A DNA stretch of 64,000 nucleotides from Leifsonia sp. SCN 70-46 (GTDB taxonomy: Bacteria; Actinomycetota; Actinomycetes; Actinomycetales; Microbacteriaceae): positions 529,214-593,213 of the forward strand of contig MEFY01000001.1 of assembly GCA_001725325.1 (NCBI GenBank), in the 5' to 3' direction. This document shows, in pieces, positions 55,143 to 64,000 of this stretch. Every line of letters begins with the position of its first letter. Position 1 is the stretch's first letter. A model generated the notes under the pieces. That model had not been told where the DNA came from, searched no databases, and saw nothing but the letters and a program-made list of their open reading frames with translations. The translations under genes were made by a program, and so were the position numbers.

Positions 55143-55909
55143 CAGCGGGCATCCTTCGAACGAACTGTCGTCTTCTCGATGGGCAGGTCGGCGGCCTCCT
55201 CGGCTGAGAGCTGCACGATGCGGTCCACGTAGATGCCCGGCAGGTGGATGCTGTCGGGGTCGAGGGACCCCGCAGGCACGATCTCGTCGACCTCGGCGAT
55301 CGTGATGCGCCCCGACATCCCCGCGAGCGGGTTGAAGTTGCGCGCCGACTTCTCGAACACGAGGTTGCCGTGGGTGTCGCCGACGGCCGCGCGCACGAGG
55401 CCGTAGTCCGCGCGGATGGCCTCCTCGAGCACGTACTCGGTGCCGCCGAAGACCTGCGTCTGCTTGGCGGGGCTCGCCACGAGCACCGAGCCGTCGGGGG
55501 CGTAGCGCCAGGGCATCCCGCCCTCCGACACGACCGTGCCGACACCCGTCGCGGTGAAGAACGCGGGGATGCCGACGCCGCCGGCGCGCAGCCGCTCGGC
55601 GAGGGTGCCCTGCGGCGTGAGCTCGACCTCGACGTCGCCGCCGAGGTACTGCCGCGCGAACTCCTTGTTCTCGCCGATGTAGCTCGCGATGATGCGGCGG
55701 ATGCGGCCCTGCGAGAGCAGCACGCCGAGGCCCCAGCCGTCGACGCCGCAGTTATTGGAGACGACCTCGAGCTCGCCGGCGCCCTGCTCGAGCAGGGCGC
55801 GGATGAGCGAGATCGGCACGCCCACGAGCCCGAACCCGCCGACGGCGAGGGTGGACCCGTGCGGGATGTCGGCGACGGCCTCGGCCGCGCTCGCGTACGT
55901 CTTGTCCAT
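55142..55909 (-). CDS. pcaI: 3-oxoadipate CoA-transferase subunit A
   Basis: A 255-residue CoA-transferase alpha subunit, intact: [16 protein letters not shown] (the GxGGF-type CoA motif) near 24, [11 protein letters not shown] near 53, and [14 protein letters not shown] near 130. It pairs with PcaJ to form 3-oxoadipyl-CoA using succinyl-CoA. It lies downstream of pobA by 7 nt. Confidence 0.92.
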   Translation of the reverse strand: MDKTYASAAEAVADIPHGSTLAVGGFGLVGVPISLIRALLEQGAGELEVVSNNCGVDGWGLGVLLSQGRIRRIIASYIGENKEFARQYLGGDVEVELTPQGTLAERLRAGGVGIPAFFTATGVGTVVSEGGMPWRYAPDGSVLVASPAKQTQVFGGTEYVLEEAIRADYGLVRAAVGDTHGNLVFEKSARNFNPLAGMSGRITIAEVDEIVPAGSLDPDSIHLPGIYVDRIVQLSAEEAADLPIEKTTVRSKDAR

Positions 55910-55916
55910 GCTGCTC

Positions 55917-57101
55917 CTAGCGGGTGATCGGCAGGCCGGTGTAGAACTCGGCGAGGTGCGCCTTGGCGTGGTCGCTCGAGACGAGCTGGGCGAGCTGGCC
56001 GAGCTGCACGTTGTGGTCGAACTCGGCGTCCGGTCCGCTGAAGGTGTGCAGCATGCGCGTCATCCAGGTGGAGAAGTACTGCGTCTGCCACGAGCGGGAG
56101 AGCTGCGTCTCCGAGTAGGAGTCGAGCGTCGCATCCGACCCCGCGTAGTGCTCGACGAGGCCCTTGCGCAGCAGCGCGACGTCCGCGATCGCCGAGTTGA
56201 GGCCCTTCGCCCCGGTCGGCGGCACGATGTGGGCGGCGTCGCCCGCGAGGAAGAGGCGGCCGTGGCGCATCGGGGCGCTCACGAAGCTGCGCATGGGCGT
56301 GACCGACTTGTCGAAGATCTCGCCGCGCTCCAGCGTCCAGCCCGGCAGGCCGAGGCGGATGTCGAGCTCGTCCCAGATGCGCTCGTCGCTCCAGTCGTCG
56401 ATGCTCTCGTCGGGCGGCACCTGCAGGTAGAGGCGGCTGATCTCGGGCGAGCGCATCGAGAGCAGCGCGAAGCCGCGCTCGTGCAGCGCGTAGACGAGCT
56501 CGTCGGACGACGGCCTCGCGTGGGCGAGGATGCCCAGCCATCCGAAGTCGTACTCGCGCTCGTACGTCGTGCGCTCCGACTCGGGGATGGCGAGGCGCGA
56601 GACGCCGTGGAAGCCGTCGGTGCCGATCACGAAGTCGCAGCTGAGCTCGAACTCCTCGCCGTCCTGTGTGAAGAGGATGCGCGGGCTCTCGGTGTCGATG
56701 TCGACGGGCCGCGCGTGCGAGACCTCGTAGCGCGCGGGCGTGCCGTTGGCGTCGTGCGCGGCGATGAGGTCTTTCACGACCTCCTGCTGGCCGTAGATCC
56801 ACACGTGCCGGCCGACGAGCTCCGCGAAGTCGATGTGATGGCGCTCCCCCGCGAACTGCAGGTGGATGCCGTCGTGCCGCAGCCCCTCGCGCTGCAGGCG
56901 GTCCCCGAGCCCGTTCTCGACGAGGAGCTCGACGGCGTCGTGCTCGAGGACACCGGCGCGCACGCGCTGCACGGTGTAGTCGCGGTCGCGCAGCTCGAGC
57001 ACGACGTTGTCGATCCCCGAGCGGTGCAGGAGGTGCGAGAGCAGCAGTCCGGCGGGGCCGCCGCCGATGATTCCCACGCGCGTGGTCAGGGGGGTCGTCA
57101 T
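55917..57101 (-). CDS. pobA: 4-hydroxybenzoate 3-monooxygenase
   Basis: A 394-residue class A flavin hydroxylase that makes protocatechuate. GGGPAG near 15 binds FAD, CDFVIGTDGFHGVSR is the DG motif near 153-167, and RLFLAGDAAHIVPPTGAKGLN near 275 is the second FAD motif. GGAGGAACA is a good RBS for ATG 57101. It is first of pobA-pcaI-pcaJ and divergent from pcaF. Confidence 0.95.
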   Translation of the reverse strand: MTTPLTTRVGIIGGGPAGLLLSHLLHRSGIDNVVLELRDRDYTVQRVRAGVLEHDAVELLVENGLGDRLQREGLRHDGIHLQFAGERHHIDFAELVGRHVWIYGQQEVVKDLIAAHDANGTPARYEVSHARPVDIDTESPRILFTQDGEEFELSCDFVIGTDGFHGVSRLAIPESERTTYEREYDFGWLGILAHARPSSDELVYALHERGFALLSMRSPEISRLYLQVPPDESIDDWSDERIWDELDIRLGLPGWTLERGEIFDKSVTPMRSFVSAPMRHGRLFLAGDAAHIVPPTGAKGLNSAIADVALLRKGLVEHYAGSDATLDSYSETQLSRSWQTQYFSTWMTRMLHTFSGPDAEFDHNVQLGQLAQLVSSDHAKAHLAEFYTGLPITR

Positions 57102-57138
57102 TGTTCCTCCGGAGGCTCCGATGCTACGCTCACGATTA

Positions 57139-57161
57139 GAACAGCTGTTCGCATAGCGCAC
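57139..57161. promoter_or_regulatory. IclR-type operators between pobA and pcaF
   Basis: The perfect palindrome GAACAGCTGTTC (57139-57150) overlaps GTTCGCATAGCGCAC (57147-57161), which closely resembles the 15-bp GTTCG-N5-CGCAC-type sites of PcaR/PcaU/PobR. The IclR gene after pcaF (58360) is the obvious ligand-bearing partner. Binding here would control both divergent transcripts. Confidence 0.6.
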
Positions 57162-57193
57162 AACCGATGCAGCCAACTCAGTGGGACGGAACA

Positions 57194-58360
57194 ATGACCG
57201 CGAGCTACGTCTTCGACGCCATCAGGACGCCCTTCGGCAGGCACGGCAAGGGGCTCGCGGCGGTGCGCCCCGACGACCTCGCCGCGCACACGATCGAGGC
57301 CCTCCTCGCGCGCCACCCCGACCTCGATCCCGCCCGCATCGACGACGTCATCCTCGGCGACGCCAACCAGGCCGGCGAGGACAACCGGGATGTCGCGCGC
57401 TTCGCGGCCCTCCTCGCCGGGCTCCCGACCACCGTCACGGGCGTGACGGTCAACCGCCTGTGCGGGTCGAGCGTCGAGAGCGTCATCCAGGCCAGCCGCG
57501 CCGTCGAGGCCGGCGACGCCGCCCTCGTGCTCGCGGGCGGCGTCGAGTCGATGAGCCGCGCCCCGTGGGTCATGCTCAAGCCCGGCCGGGCGTACCCGGC
57601 CGGATCCGAGACGATGCACTCGACGACCATCGGCCTGCGCATGGCCAACCCGCGCCTGCGCGACGGCTGGCGCCTCTCCAACGGCGAGAGCGCCGAGCTG
57701 CTCGCCGAGCGCTACTCGATCTCGCGCGAGCAGCAGGACGCCTTCGCCGTGCGCAGCCACCGCAACGCCGCCGCCGCGTGGGACGCGGGCCTCTACGCCG
57801 AGGTCGTCCCCGTGCCGGGCACCGACCTCGTGCGCGACGAGGGCATCCGCGCCGACACGACGCTCGAGGCCCTCGCGGGGCTCACGCCCGCCTTCGCCGC
57901 GGGCGGCTCCGTGACCGCGGGCAACTCCTCCCCCCTGAGCGACGGCGCCTCGATGCTCTTCATCGGCGGCGAGGACGCCCTCGACGCCGAGCCCCTCGCG
58001 CGCATCACGGCGCGAGCCGCCTTCGGCAACGATCCGGACGTGTTCGGGGTCGCGCCCGTCGAGGCCGCCAACCGTGCGCTCGCGCGGGCGGGGCGCTCGT
58101 GGGCCGACGTCGACCTCGTCGAGCTCAACGAGGCGTTCGCGTCGCAGTCCCTCGCGTGCCTGGCGCTGTGGCCGGAGCTCGACCCCGAGCGCGTCAACGT
58201 GCACGGCGGGGCCATCGCGCTCGGGCATCCCCTCGGCGCCTCGGGCGGCCGCATCATCGGCCACCTCGCGCACGAGCTGAAGCGGCGCGGCGGCGGCATC
58301 GGCGTCGCAGCCATCTGCATCGGCATGGGCCAGGGCCTCGCGGTCGTGCTGGAGCGCTAG
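57194..58360 (+). CDS. pcaF: 3-oxoadipyl-CoA thiolase
   Basis: A 388-residue thiolase with nucleophile Cys in NRLCGSSVES (near 90), His in GHPLGASG and Cys in AICIGMGQG near 378. It cleaves 3-oxoadipyl-CoA to succinyl-CoA and acetyl-CoA, closing the pathway. ATG 57194 has an RBS (GACGGA); the in-frame ATG at 57167 lies closer to the operators and is less likely. TAGTG couples it to the regulator. Confidence 0.93.
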   Translation: MTASYVFDAIRTPFGRHGKGLAAVRPDDLAAHTIEALLARHPDLDPARIDDVILGDANQAGEDNRDVARFAALLAGLPTTVTGVTVNRLCGSSVESVIQASRAVEAGDAALVLAGGVESMSRAPWVMLKPGRAYPAGSETMHSTTIGLRMANPRLRDGWRLSNGESAELLAERYSISREQQDAFAVRSHRNAAAAWDAGLYAEVVPVPGTDLVRDEGIRADTTLEALAGLTPAFAAGGSVTAGNSSPLSDGASMLFIGGEDALDAEPLARITARAAFGNDPDVFGVAPVEAANRALARAGRSWADVDLVELNEAFASQSLACLALWPELDPERVNVHGGAIALGHPLGASGGRIIGHLAHELKRRGGGIGVAAICIGMGQGLAVVLER

Positions 58361-59070
58361 TGGAGCACGTGCAGTCGCTCGCGCGGGGCCTCGCGGTCAT
58401 CCGCGCCTTCGACGCCGAGCACCCGCGCATGACCCTGAGCGAGCTCGCGGCCCGCACGGACCTCACGCGCGCGACGGCCCGCCGCTTCCTGCTCACGCTC
58501 GCGGGCCTCGGCTACGTGTCGACCGACGGCAAGCTCTTCGAGCTCACCCCGCGCGTGCTCGAGCTGGGCTTCTCGTACCTCTCCGGCCTCACCCTCCCCG
58601 AGATCGCGCAGCCGCACCTCGAGGCGCTCTCGCGCGAGCTCGACGAGTCCACCTCGGCGAGCGTGCTCGACGGCGACGCGATCGTCTACGTCGCGCGCGT
58701 GCCCACGCGCCGCATCATGAACGTCGCGATCACGATCGGCACGCGCTTCCCCGCCGACGTGACCTCGATGGGCCGCGTCCTGCTGGCCGCCGAGCCCGAC
58801 GACCGCTGGCCGGAGTCGCTCCGCCCCGCCCTCGCGCAGGTGCGCGAGCAGGGCTGGGCCCTCGTCGACCAGGAGCTCGAGCACGGCATCCGGTCGATCG
58901 CGGCCCCGCTGCACTCCGCCGCCGGGGACGTCGTCGCCGCGATCAACGTCTCGAGCACCACGTCGTCCGCGACCCTCGAGCGCATCGCCGACGAGTTCCG
59001 CCCGGCCCTGCTGCGCACCGCGGCGCTCATCGACGAGGCGCTGCGCCAGGTCAGCCCCGGCCGCGCCTGA
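58360..59070 (+). CDS. IclR family regulator (PcaR/PobR-like)
   Basis: A 236-residue IclR protein. It opens EHVQSLARGLAVIRAF, typical of the Pca/Pob branch, with wHTH DLTRATARRFLLTL near 34-47 and effector domain SMGRVLLA near 137. GTG 58360 overlaps the pcaF stop by one base. Likely controls pobA-pcaIJ and pcaF. It overlaps the convergent TauE gene by 20 nt. Confidence 0.9.
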   Translation: MEHVQSLARGLAVIRAFDAEHPRMTLSELAARTDLTRATARRFLLTLAGLGYVSTDGKLFELTPRVLELGFSYLSGLTLPEIAQPHLEALSRELDESTSASVLDGDAIVYVARVPTRRIMNVAITIGTRFPADVTSMGRVLLAAEPDDRWPESLRPALAQVREQGWALVDQELEHGIRSIAAPLHSAAGDVVAAINVSSTTSSATLERIADEFRPALLRTAALIDEALRQVSPGRA

Positions 59071-59836
59071 TCGCGCGCACCGTGAGCTGAACGGCGACGA
59101 GCCCCAGCAGCACGGCGAAGAGGATGCCCGACACGCGCGGCGGCATGGCGAGCCCCAGATACGCTCCCCCGACCGCGGCCCCGGCGGCCACGAGACCCAC
59201 GACGACGGCGCTGCGCACGTCCACGAGCCCGGACCGGCGGTTCGCGAGCGAGCCCGTCGCGCTCGTGACGACCATGACCACGAGGGTCGTGCCCTTGGCG
59301 ACGAGGTCGCTCACGCCCAGGAGCGCGACGAGCGCGGGCACGCCGATGACGGCACCGCCCACGCCGAACATGCCGGACGTGATGCCCATCGCGAGGCCGA
59401 CGCCCAGGTAGGCGGCCACGAGCCAGGGCGAGAGGGCGAGCGGCTCGCCGCGCTCGGGCTCGAGCAGCGCCATGCGCACGGCGACGAGCACGAGCAGCAC
59501 GATGAAGGCCCAGCGCAGCGCGGGCAGCGGCAGCCGGCGCAGCAGGAGGGCGCCGAGGAACGAGCCGCCCACGGCCCCGACGGAGACGATGCCCGCGGCC
59601 ACGAGGTCCACCTCGCCGTGCGGGAGGTAGGTGATGGCGCCCGAGAGCGTCGACGGCAGGATGGCGAGCAGCGAGGTGGCCGCGGCCCTGCGCTGGTCGA
59701 ACCCCGCGAACGTGACGAGGAGGGGCACGATGACGATGCCTCCCCCGCCGCCGAAGGCGCCGCTGAACACGCCGCCGATGACGCCGATGAGGATGAGCAC
59801 CCACAGCCGGGGACGGGACTGGTCGGGCACGGGCAT
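59051..59836 (-). CDS. TauE/SafE family anion exporter
   Basis: A 261-residue protein with about eight helices in two repeats; SGAFGGGGGIVIVP near 25 and SGMFGVGGAVIGVP near 154 are the paired glycine motifs. The family moves sulfite, sulfonates or organic anions. TAGCGT (59868-59863) could be its -10 box. Confidence 0.88.
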   Translation of the reverse strand: MPVPDQSRPRLWVLILIGVIGGVFSGAFGGGGGIVIVPLLVTFAGFDQRRAAATSLLAILPSTLSGAITYLPHGEVDLVAAGIVSVGAVGGSFLGALLLRRLPLPALRWAFIVLLVLVAVRMALLEPERGEPLALSPWLVAAYLGVGLAMGITSGMFGVGGAVIGVPALVALLGVSDLVAKGTTLVVMVVTSATGSLANRRSGLVDVRSAVVVGLVAAGAAVGGAYLGLAMPPRVSGILFAVLLGLVAVQLTVRAIRRGRG

Positions 59837-59862
59837 CCCTTCGCGATGGGCCTGTGCTCCCC

Positions 59863-59881
59863 ACGCTACAGCCGCTAGCGT
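59863..59881. promoter_or_regulatory. Inverted -10 boxes of a divergent pair
   Basis: ACGCTA-CAGCCGC-TAGCGT is an inverted repeat whose two halves are the divergent -10 elements: TAGCGT (59876-59881) is 6 nt before ATG 59888 (leaderless), and the mirror TAGCGT drives the TauE gene with a short leader. Confidence 0.4.
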
Positions 59882-59887
59882 TGCCGC

Positions 59888-60481
59888 ATGACCGACACCG
59901 GGACCGCCACCTCGCCGCTCGCCTCGCTCGCCAAGGGGGTGTGGTGGATGCTCCTGCTCCGCGGCATCCTCGCCATCATCTTCGGCGTGATCGCCCTGCT
60001 CGCGCCCGGTGCGGCGCTCGTGGGCATCGCCATCGTCTACGGCGCGTACGCGGTGGTGGACGGCATCGCCGCCATCGTGCACGCGCTGCAGCTGCGCTCG
60101 ACCAACCCGCGCTGGGGGTGGCTGCTCGCGAGCGGTGCCGTCACGGCCCTCGCGGGTCTCGCGGCCCTCGTGCTCCCCGGGTTCGCGGGCGTCTTCGGCG
60201 GGCTCTTCGTGCTGTGGACGATCGTGTTCTGGACCGTCATCACGGGCATCATGGGCCTGCGCTCCGCCGCGGGCGCGGCCGCGGGCCGGGGCCGCACGCT
60301 CGGCATCGTCGCGGGCGTCGTGAGCGTCGTGTTCGGCGTCATCCTCGCGATAGTGCTGTGGCTGTCGCCCGAGGCGACCGTGCTCGGCCTCGTGTGGTCG
60401 GTGGGCATCTGGGCGATCATCTTCGGCGCGATGGTGGTGGGCGCGGCGATCTCCGTGCGCGCGGGATCCAAAACCGCCTAA
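59888..60481 (+). CDS. HdeD family / DUF308 membrane protein
   Basis: A 197-residue protein with six helices arranged as three pairs; GVIALLAPGAALVG, LAALVLPGFAG and VILAIVLWLSPEAT are the repeated DUF308 motifs. E. coli HdeD is linked to acid resistance, but the biochemical role of the family is unknown. Confidence 0.85.
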   Translation: MTDTGTATSPLASLAKGVWWMLLLRGILAIIFGVIALLAPGAALVGIAIVYGAYAVVDGIAAIVHALQLRSTNPRWGWLLASGAVTALAGLAALVLPGFAGVFGGLFVLWTIVFWTVITGIMGLRSAAGAAAGRGRTLGIVAGVVSVVFGVILAIVLWLSPEATVLGLVWSVGIWAIIFGAMVVGAAISVRAGSKTA

Positions 60482-60522
60482 AGGTTCGCATGTTTTAGCC
60501 CGCGCGTGCTAGATTCCGTCGC

Positions 60523-61194
60523 GTGATGACGGAGTCGCCGAAGACGCGGGCACAGGTGCTCGCGCACGACATCGAGCTCTCCATCGAGCGGCAGGGGCTG
60601 CGCGAGGGAGACCCGCTCGGAACCATCGACAGCTGGCGCGACCAGACGGGCTTCGCCCGCTCGACCGTGAGCGAGGCCGTGCGGCTCATGATCGACCGCG
60701 GTGTCGCCGAGATCCGCCCGGGTCGCGGCGGCGGCATCTTCGTCGCGTCGCCGCACCCCGTCGTGCGCCTGCGCCACACGCTCCTCACCGTGCACGGCGA
60801 GCCCTCGACGGTCGCGGACGCGATCGCGATCCGCGAGGCCCTCGAGCCGCTCGTCGTCGCCGACGCGGCGCGCCACCGCACGGCAGCCGACATCGACGAC
60901 CTCCGCGCTGCCCTCGCGAGCCTCACCGCGGCGGTCGGCGACACCGATGCCTTCATGCGCGCCAACTGGGCGCTGCACGACCGCATCGCGCGCATCGGCT
61001 CCAACCTCATGCTCGGCGCGATCTACACGTCGATGACGGGGGTCATCGCGGGGCTCTCCGCGCACGCCGACGGCGCGGACACCGACGCGGGCTACTGGCA
61101 CGGTCGCGTCGCCGTGCACGACGAGCTCGTGCGCGCGATAGTCGACGGCGACCTCGACGCGGCGGCCGCGGCCGTCGCCCGGCACGGGGAGTAG
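60523..61194 (+). CDS. FadR-type GntR transcriptional regulator
   Basis: A 223-residue regulator with wHTH in residues 15-75 (DQTGFARSTVSEAVRLM) and an FCD domain (ANWALHDRIARI). TAGATT (60510-60515) lies 7 nt before GTG 60523, indicating a leaderless start there rather than at ATG 60526. It is 3 nt upstream of the CoA-transferase gene and likely regulates that operon. Confidence 0.88.
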   Translation: MMTESPKTRAQVLAHDIELSIERQGLREGDPLGTIDSWRDQTGFARSTVSEAVRLMIDRGVAEIRPGRGGGIFVASPHPVVRLRHTLLTVHGEPSTVADAIAIREALEPLVVADAARHRTAADIDDLRAALASLTAAVGDTDAFMRANWALHDRIARIGSNLMLGAIYTSMTGVIAGLSAHADGADTDAGYWHGRVAVHDELVRAIVDGDLDAAAAAVARHGE

Positions 61195-61197
61195 CGC

Positions 61198-62370
61198 ATG
61201 GCAGCACAGGGACCGCTCTCGGGATACCTCGTCGTCGACCTCACGCGCGCGCTCGCGGGACCGCACGCGGGCATGATGCTCGGCGACCTGGGCGCGCGCG
61301 TCATCAAGGTCGAGGCGCCCGGCGCCGGCGACGACACGCGAGGATGGGGCCCGCCCTTCGTCGGCGACGAGGGCGCGAAGGAGTCCACGTACTTCCTCTC
61401 GGCGAACCGCAACAAGGAGTCGGTGACCCTCGACCTCAAGGATGCCGACGACTCCGCCGTGCTCGCACGGCTCGTCGAGCGCGCAGACGTGCTGCTCGAG
61501 AACTTCCGGCCGGGCACCCTCGACAAACTCGGCTTCCCTCCGTCGCGCCTCGAGCAGCTCAACCCGCGGCTCGTCACGCTCTCGATCAGCGGCTTCGGAC
61601 ACGACGGCCCCGAGGGCGGCCGCGCGGGCTACGACCAGATCGCCCAGGGCGAGGCCGGGCTCATGTCGCTCACGGGCGCCACCGCCGACGACCCGCAGCG
61701 CGTGGGCGTCCCCATCGGCGACCTGCTCGCGGGCATGTACGGCGCCTACGGCGTGCTCGCGGCGCTGCTCGAGCGCGAGCGCACGGGCAGGGGCCAGGTC
61801 GTGCGCACGTCGCTGCTCGCCGCGGTCGTGGGGGTGCACGCGTTCCAGGGCACGAGGTGGACGGTCGCTGGCCAGGTCGGGCGCGCGGGAGGCAACCACC
61901 ACCCGTCGATAGCGCCGTACGGGCTGTTCCGCTCGCGCGACGGCGCCGTGCAGATCGCCGTGGGCTCGGAGGGGCTGTGGGCGCGCCTGTGCACGATGAC
62001 CGGCCTCGCCGTCGACGACGAGCGCTGGGCGTCGAACCGGCTGCGGGTCGAGAACCGCGAGTCGCTCATCGCCGCGATCGAGGGCGTGTTCTCGTCGTGG
62101 GACACGGACGCCCTGCTCGCCGCGCTCGACGACGCGGGCATCCCGGCCGGCCGCGTGCGCGACCTGCAGCAGGTGTACGAGTGGGACCAGACGCTCTCGC
62201 AGGGCCTCGTCGTCGACGTCGACCACGCGACGCTCGGCGCGCTGAAGATCCCCGGCCCTCCCCTGCGCTTCTTCACGGGCGACGGCGATGAGCTCACGCG
62301 CACGGAGCACATCGCTCCGCCCACCCTCGGCCAGCACAACGCCTCCGTGCGGGAATGGCTCGAGGGATGA
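61198..62370 (+). CDS. CaiB/BaiF family CoA transferase
   Basis: A 390-residue family III CoA transferase. RALAGPHAGMMLGDLGARVIKVE near 16-38, the catalytic Asp in GYDQIAQGE near 143, and NHHPSIAPYGLF near 225 are typical. Substrate unknown. The carboxyltransferase gene overlaps as ATGA. Confidence 0.92.
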   Translation: MAAQGPLSGYLVVDLTRALAGPHAGMMLGDLGARVIKVEAPGAGDDTRGWGPPFVGDEGAKESTYFLSANRNKESVTLDLKDADDSAVLARLVERADVLLENFRPGTLDKLGFPPSRLEQLNPRLVTLSISGFGHDGPEGGRAGYDQIAQGEAGLMSLTGATADDPQRVGVPIGDLLAGMYGAYGVLAALLERERTGRGQVVRTSLLAAVVGVHAFQGTRWTVAGQVGRAGGNHHPSIAPYGLFRSRDGAVQIAVGSEGLWARLCTMTGLAVDDERWASNRLRVENRESLIAAIEGVFSSWDTDALLAALDDAGIPAGRVRDLQQVYEWDQTLSQGLVVDVDHATLGALKIPGPPLRFFTGDGDELTRTEHIAPPTLGQHNASVREWLEG

Positions 62371-63854
62371 CCGAGCGTCCGGGAGCGCGCGAGCTCATCG
62401 CCATGACGCTCGACCCCGGGAGCTTCGCGAGCTGGGATGTCCCGCTGCCCGCGCTCCCCCTCGAGGAGCCCTACCGCGCCGAGCTCGAGGCGGCCCGCGC
62501 CGCGACGGGCGAGGACGAGTCGGTCGTGACGGGCGAGGGCACGCTGGGCGGCTCCCGCGTGGCCGTCGTCGTGGGCGAGTTCCGCTTCCTCGGCGGCTCC
62601 ATCGGCGTCAACGCGGCGGAGCGCATCGTCGCGGCCCTCGAGCGGGCGACCGCGGAGGGCATCCCCGTGCTCGCCGCCCCCGTGTCGGGCGGCACGCGCA
62701 TGCAGGAGGGCACGCGCGCGTTCCTGCAGATGGTCAAGATCACCGAGGCGGTGGTCGCGCACAAGGCAGCGCGCCTGCCCTACCTCGTGTACCTGCGCCA
62801 CCCCACGACGGGCGGGGTGTTCGCGTCGTGGGGCTCGCTCGGCCACATCACCGTCGCGCAGACGGGCGCGCTCGTGGGATTCCTCGGCCCCAAGGTGTAC
62901 CGCGCGCTGCGCGGCACCGACTTCCCGCCCGGCGTGCAGACCGCCGAGAACCTCTTCGCGCACGGCATCGTCGACGCCGTGCTCGACGCCGAGCGGCTGC
63001 GGCACGTCGCGGGCGAGGCCCTCGCGATCATCGCGGCGCGCGGCGGGGCGGGTGTGCGCGAACCCGAGCCCGCGATCACCGACGTCCCCGACGCGTGGAC
63101 CTCCATCGGCATCTCGCGGCGCAGCGGCCGCCCCGGCCTGCGGTCGCTCCTGCGCCATGCAGCGAGCGCCACGGTCGCCCTGAGCGGCACGGGTCAGGGC
63201 GAGACCACCAAGTCGTCGGTCGTCTCGCTCGCGACGATCGGCGGGCGCGGCACCGTCGTCGTCGGCCTCGACCGCCGCGTCAACGGCGAGGCCGACCTCG
63301 GCCCGGATGCCCTCCGCCAGGCCCGCCGCGGCATGGCCCTCGCGGCCGACCTCGGCCTGCCGCTCATCACCGTCATCGACACCCCCGGCGCCGCGCTCTC
63401 GCGCGAGGCGGAGGAGGGCGGCCTCGGCGGCGAGATCGCGCGCTGCCTCGCCGACCTCCTCGACCTGCCGGTGCCGACGGTCGCGGTCATCCTCGGCGAG
63501 GGCACGGGGGGCGGCGCGCTCGCCCTCATGCCCGCCGACCGCGTCATCGCCGCGCGGCACGGCTGGCTCGCACCGCTGCCGCCCGAGGGTGCGAGCGTCA
63601 TCATGCACGGCGACACCGACCACGCAGCCGAGATGACCGTCGCGCAGCGCGTGCGCTCGCAGGACCTGCTCGACGACGGCATCGTGCACGAGATCGTCGA
63701 GGAGCTCCCGACTGCCGACGCCGAGCCCGCCGAATTCTGCCGCCGCGTGGGCGACGCGATAGTGCGCCAGCTCGACGTGCTGCAGCGCCACACCGATCTC
63801 GAGCGACGCGCCGCCCGCACGCGGCACTACCGGCGGCTCGGCCTCCGCCCGTAG
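62367..63854 (+). CDS. Carboxyl transferase (AccD/AccA-like, single chain)
   Basis: A 495-residue biotin-dependent carboxyltransferase with both crotonase-fold halves: SGGTRMQEGTRAFLQM near 110 and TGGVFAS near 150 in the first, DTPGAALSREAEEGG and GEGTGGGALAL near 340-390 in the second. No biotin carboxylase or carrier gene is nearby, so partners are elsewhere. Cotranscribed with the CoA transferase under the FadR-type regulator. Confidence 0.87.
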   Translation: MTERPGARELIAMTLDPGSFASWDVPLPALPLEEPYRAELEAARAATGEDESVVTGEGTLGGSRVAVVVGEFRFLGGSIGVNAAERIVAALERATAEGIPVLAAPVSGGTRMQEGTRAFLQMVKITEAVVAHKAARLPYLVYLRHPTTGGVFASWGSLGHITVAQTGALVGFLGPKVYRALRGTDFPPGVQTAENLFAHGIVDAVLDAERLRHVAGEALAIIAARGGAGVREPEPAITDVPDAWTSIGISRRSGRPGLRSLLRHAASATVALSGTGQGETTKSSVVSLATIGGRGTVVVGLDRRVNGEADLGPDALRQARRGMALAADLGLPLITVIDTPGAALSREAEEGGLGGEIARCLADLLDLPVPTVAVILGEGTGGGALALMPADRVIAARHGWLAPLPPEGASVIMHGDTDHAAEMTVAQRVRSQDLLDDGIVHEIVEELPTADAEPAEFCRRVGDAIVRQLDVLQRHTDLERRAARTRHYRRLGLRP

Positions 63855-63884
63855 CGGGGCGCGCGCCCGCCCGGGCCCGCGTCC

Positions 63885-63916
63885 TCCCGGGCCTGCGCGC
63901 TCCCGGGCCTGCGCGC
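63885..63916 (+). repeat. 16-bp tandem duplication
   Basis: TCCCGGGCCTGCGCGC occurs twice in direct succession just downstream of the carboxyltransferase gene. The rest of 63855-64000 is extremely GC-rich and contains no gene that I can support before the window ends. Confidence 0.6.
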
Positions 63917-64000
63917 GTCGGCGCGAGGGCCCCGGCCCGCCAGGTGCCGCCCCCTCTGGCCGCGCGCGCCCGCGCCGCCCGGTCCCGCGCGGCCCGGCCC

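Overview
This 64 kb window is high-GC, almost entirely coding chromosomal DNA from an actinobacterium, most likely Microbacteriaceae or a close relative. The grounds are strong GC bias at third codon positions, frequent GTG and TTG starts, 1-14 nt gene overlaps (GTGA, ATGA, TGATG), many apparently leaderless genes whose TANNNT -10 box lies 6-7 nt before the start codon, an rsmI/protein-mannosyltransferase divergent pair, and complete aromatic-acid and propionate catabolic operons. The family assignment is inference; no rRNA, tRNA, CRISPR array, transposase or phage gene was seen.

Left part (1-12 kb): the end of an unidentified gene, an 11-residue cysteine-rich mini-ORF divergent from an ArsR regulator, an SDR/TetR divergent pair with a clear operator, and a TMEM175-like channel divergent from a cytochrome P450. 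A tightly coupled minus-strand operon (10053 to 3926) follows: KAS III-like condensing enzyme, GT2 glycosyltransferase, second P450, AMP-dependent ligase, NAD-epimerase and CDF metal exporter. The condensing enzyme, ligase and reductase recall OleA, OleC and OleD of olefin and beta-lactone biosynthesis, with no OleB. It is the best candidate for an undescribed pathway here. A zinc-finger protein and an ABC-F ATPase close the block.

Middle (12-33 kb): a PglE/PglF/PglC-like operon that could make an amino-dideoxy sugar and load it on a polyprenol; ispE-rsmA-tatD-metG and rsmI; the mannosyltransferase next to a 1000-residue secreted/membrane protein with a Pro/Thr/Ser linker (a plausible substrate); metY with a CoA-binding protein; rhodanese; DUF255 thioredoxin-like protein; MBL hydrolase; aldo/keto reductase; and a RIO kinase. 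A 2-methylcitrate operon (gntR-prpD-prpB-prpC plus an MBL hydrolase) covers 32.5-37.6 kb. An FMO/bile-acid-symporter/epimerase operon, divergent from hrpA, covers 37.7-44.5 kb.

Right part (44.6-64 kb): a CitE-like lyase, then the protocatechuate branch of the beta-ketoadipate pathway in two blocks: iclR, pcaHGBDC, and (after an insertion of other genes) pcaIJ-pobA divergent from pcaF-iclR. Between the blocks lie a glutathione peroxidase, a thioesterase, and an FAH-RraA fusion / GntR / DapA-family / ALDH operon of meta-cleavage type. That operon breaks off: the ALDH stops after about 102 residues and is joined to the truncated 3' end of pcaJ, which also has a one-base frameshift. This looks like a deletion/rearrangement scar or an assembly error. 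The window ends with TauE/SafE, HdeD-like, FadR-type regulator, CaiB-type CoA transferase and fused carboxyltransferase genes.

Across the window, long intergenic hairpins with different arms sit at gene ends; at least one pair (3.9 kb and 51.1 kb) are copies of one element that also supplies the stop codon of the preceding gene.
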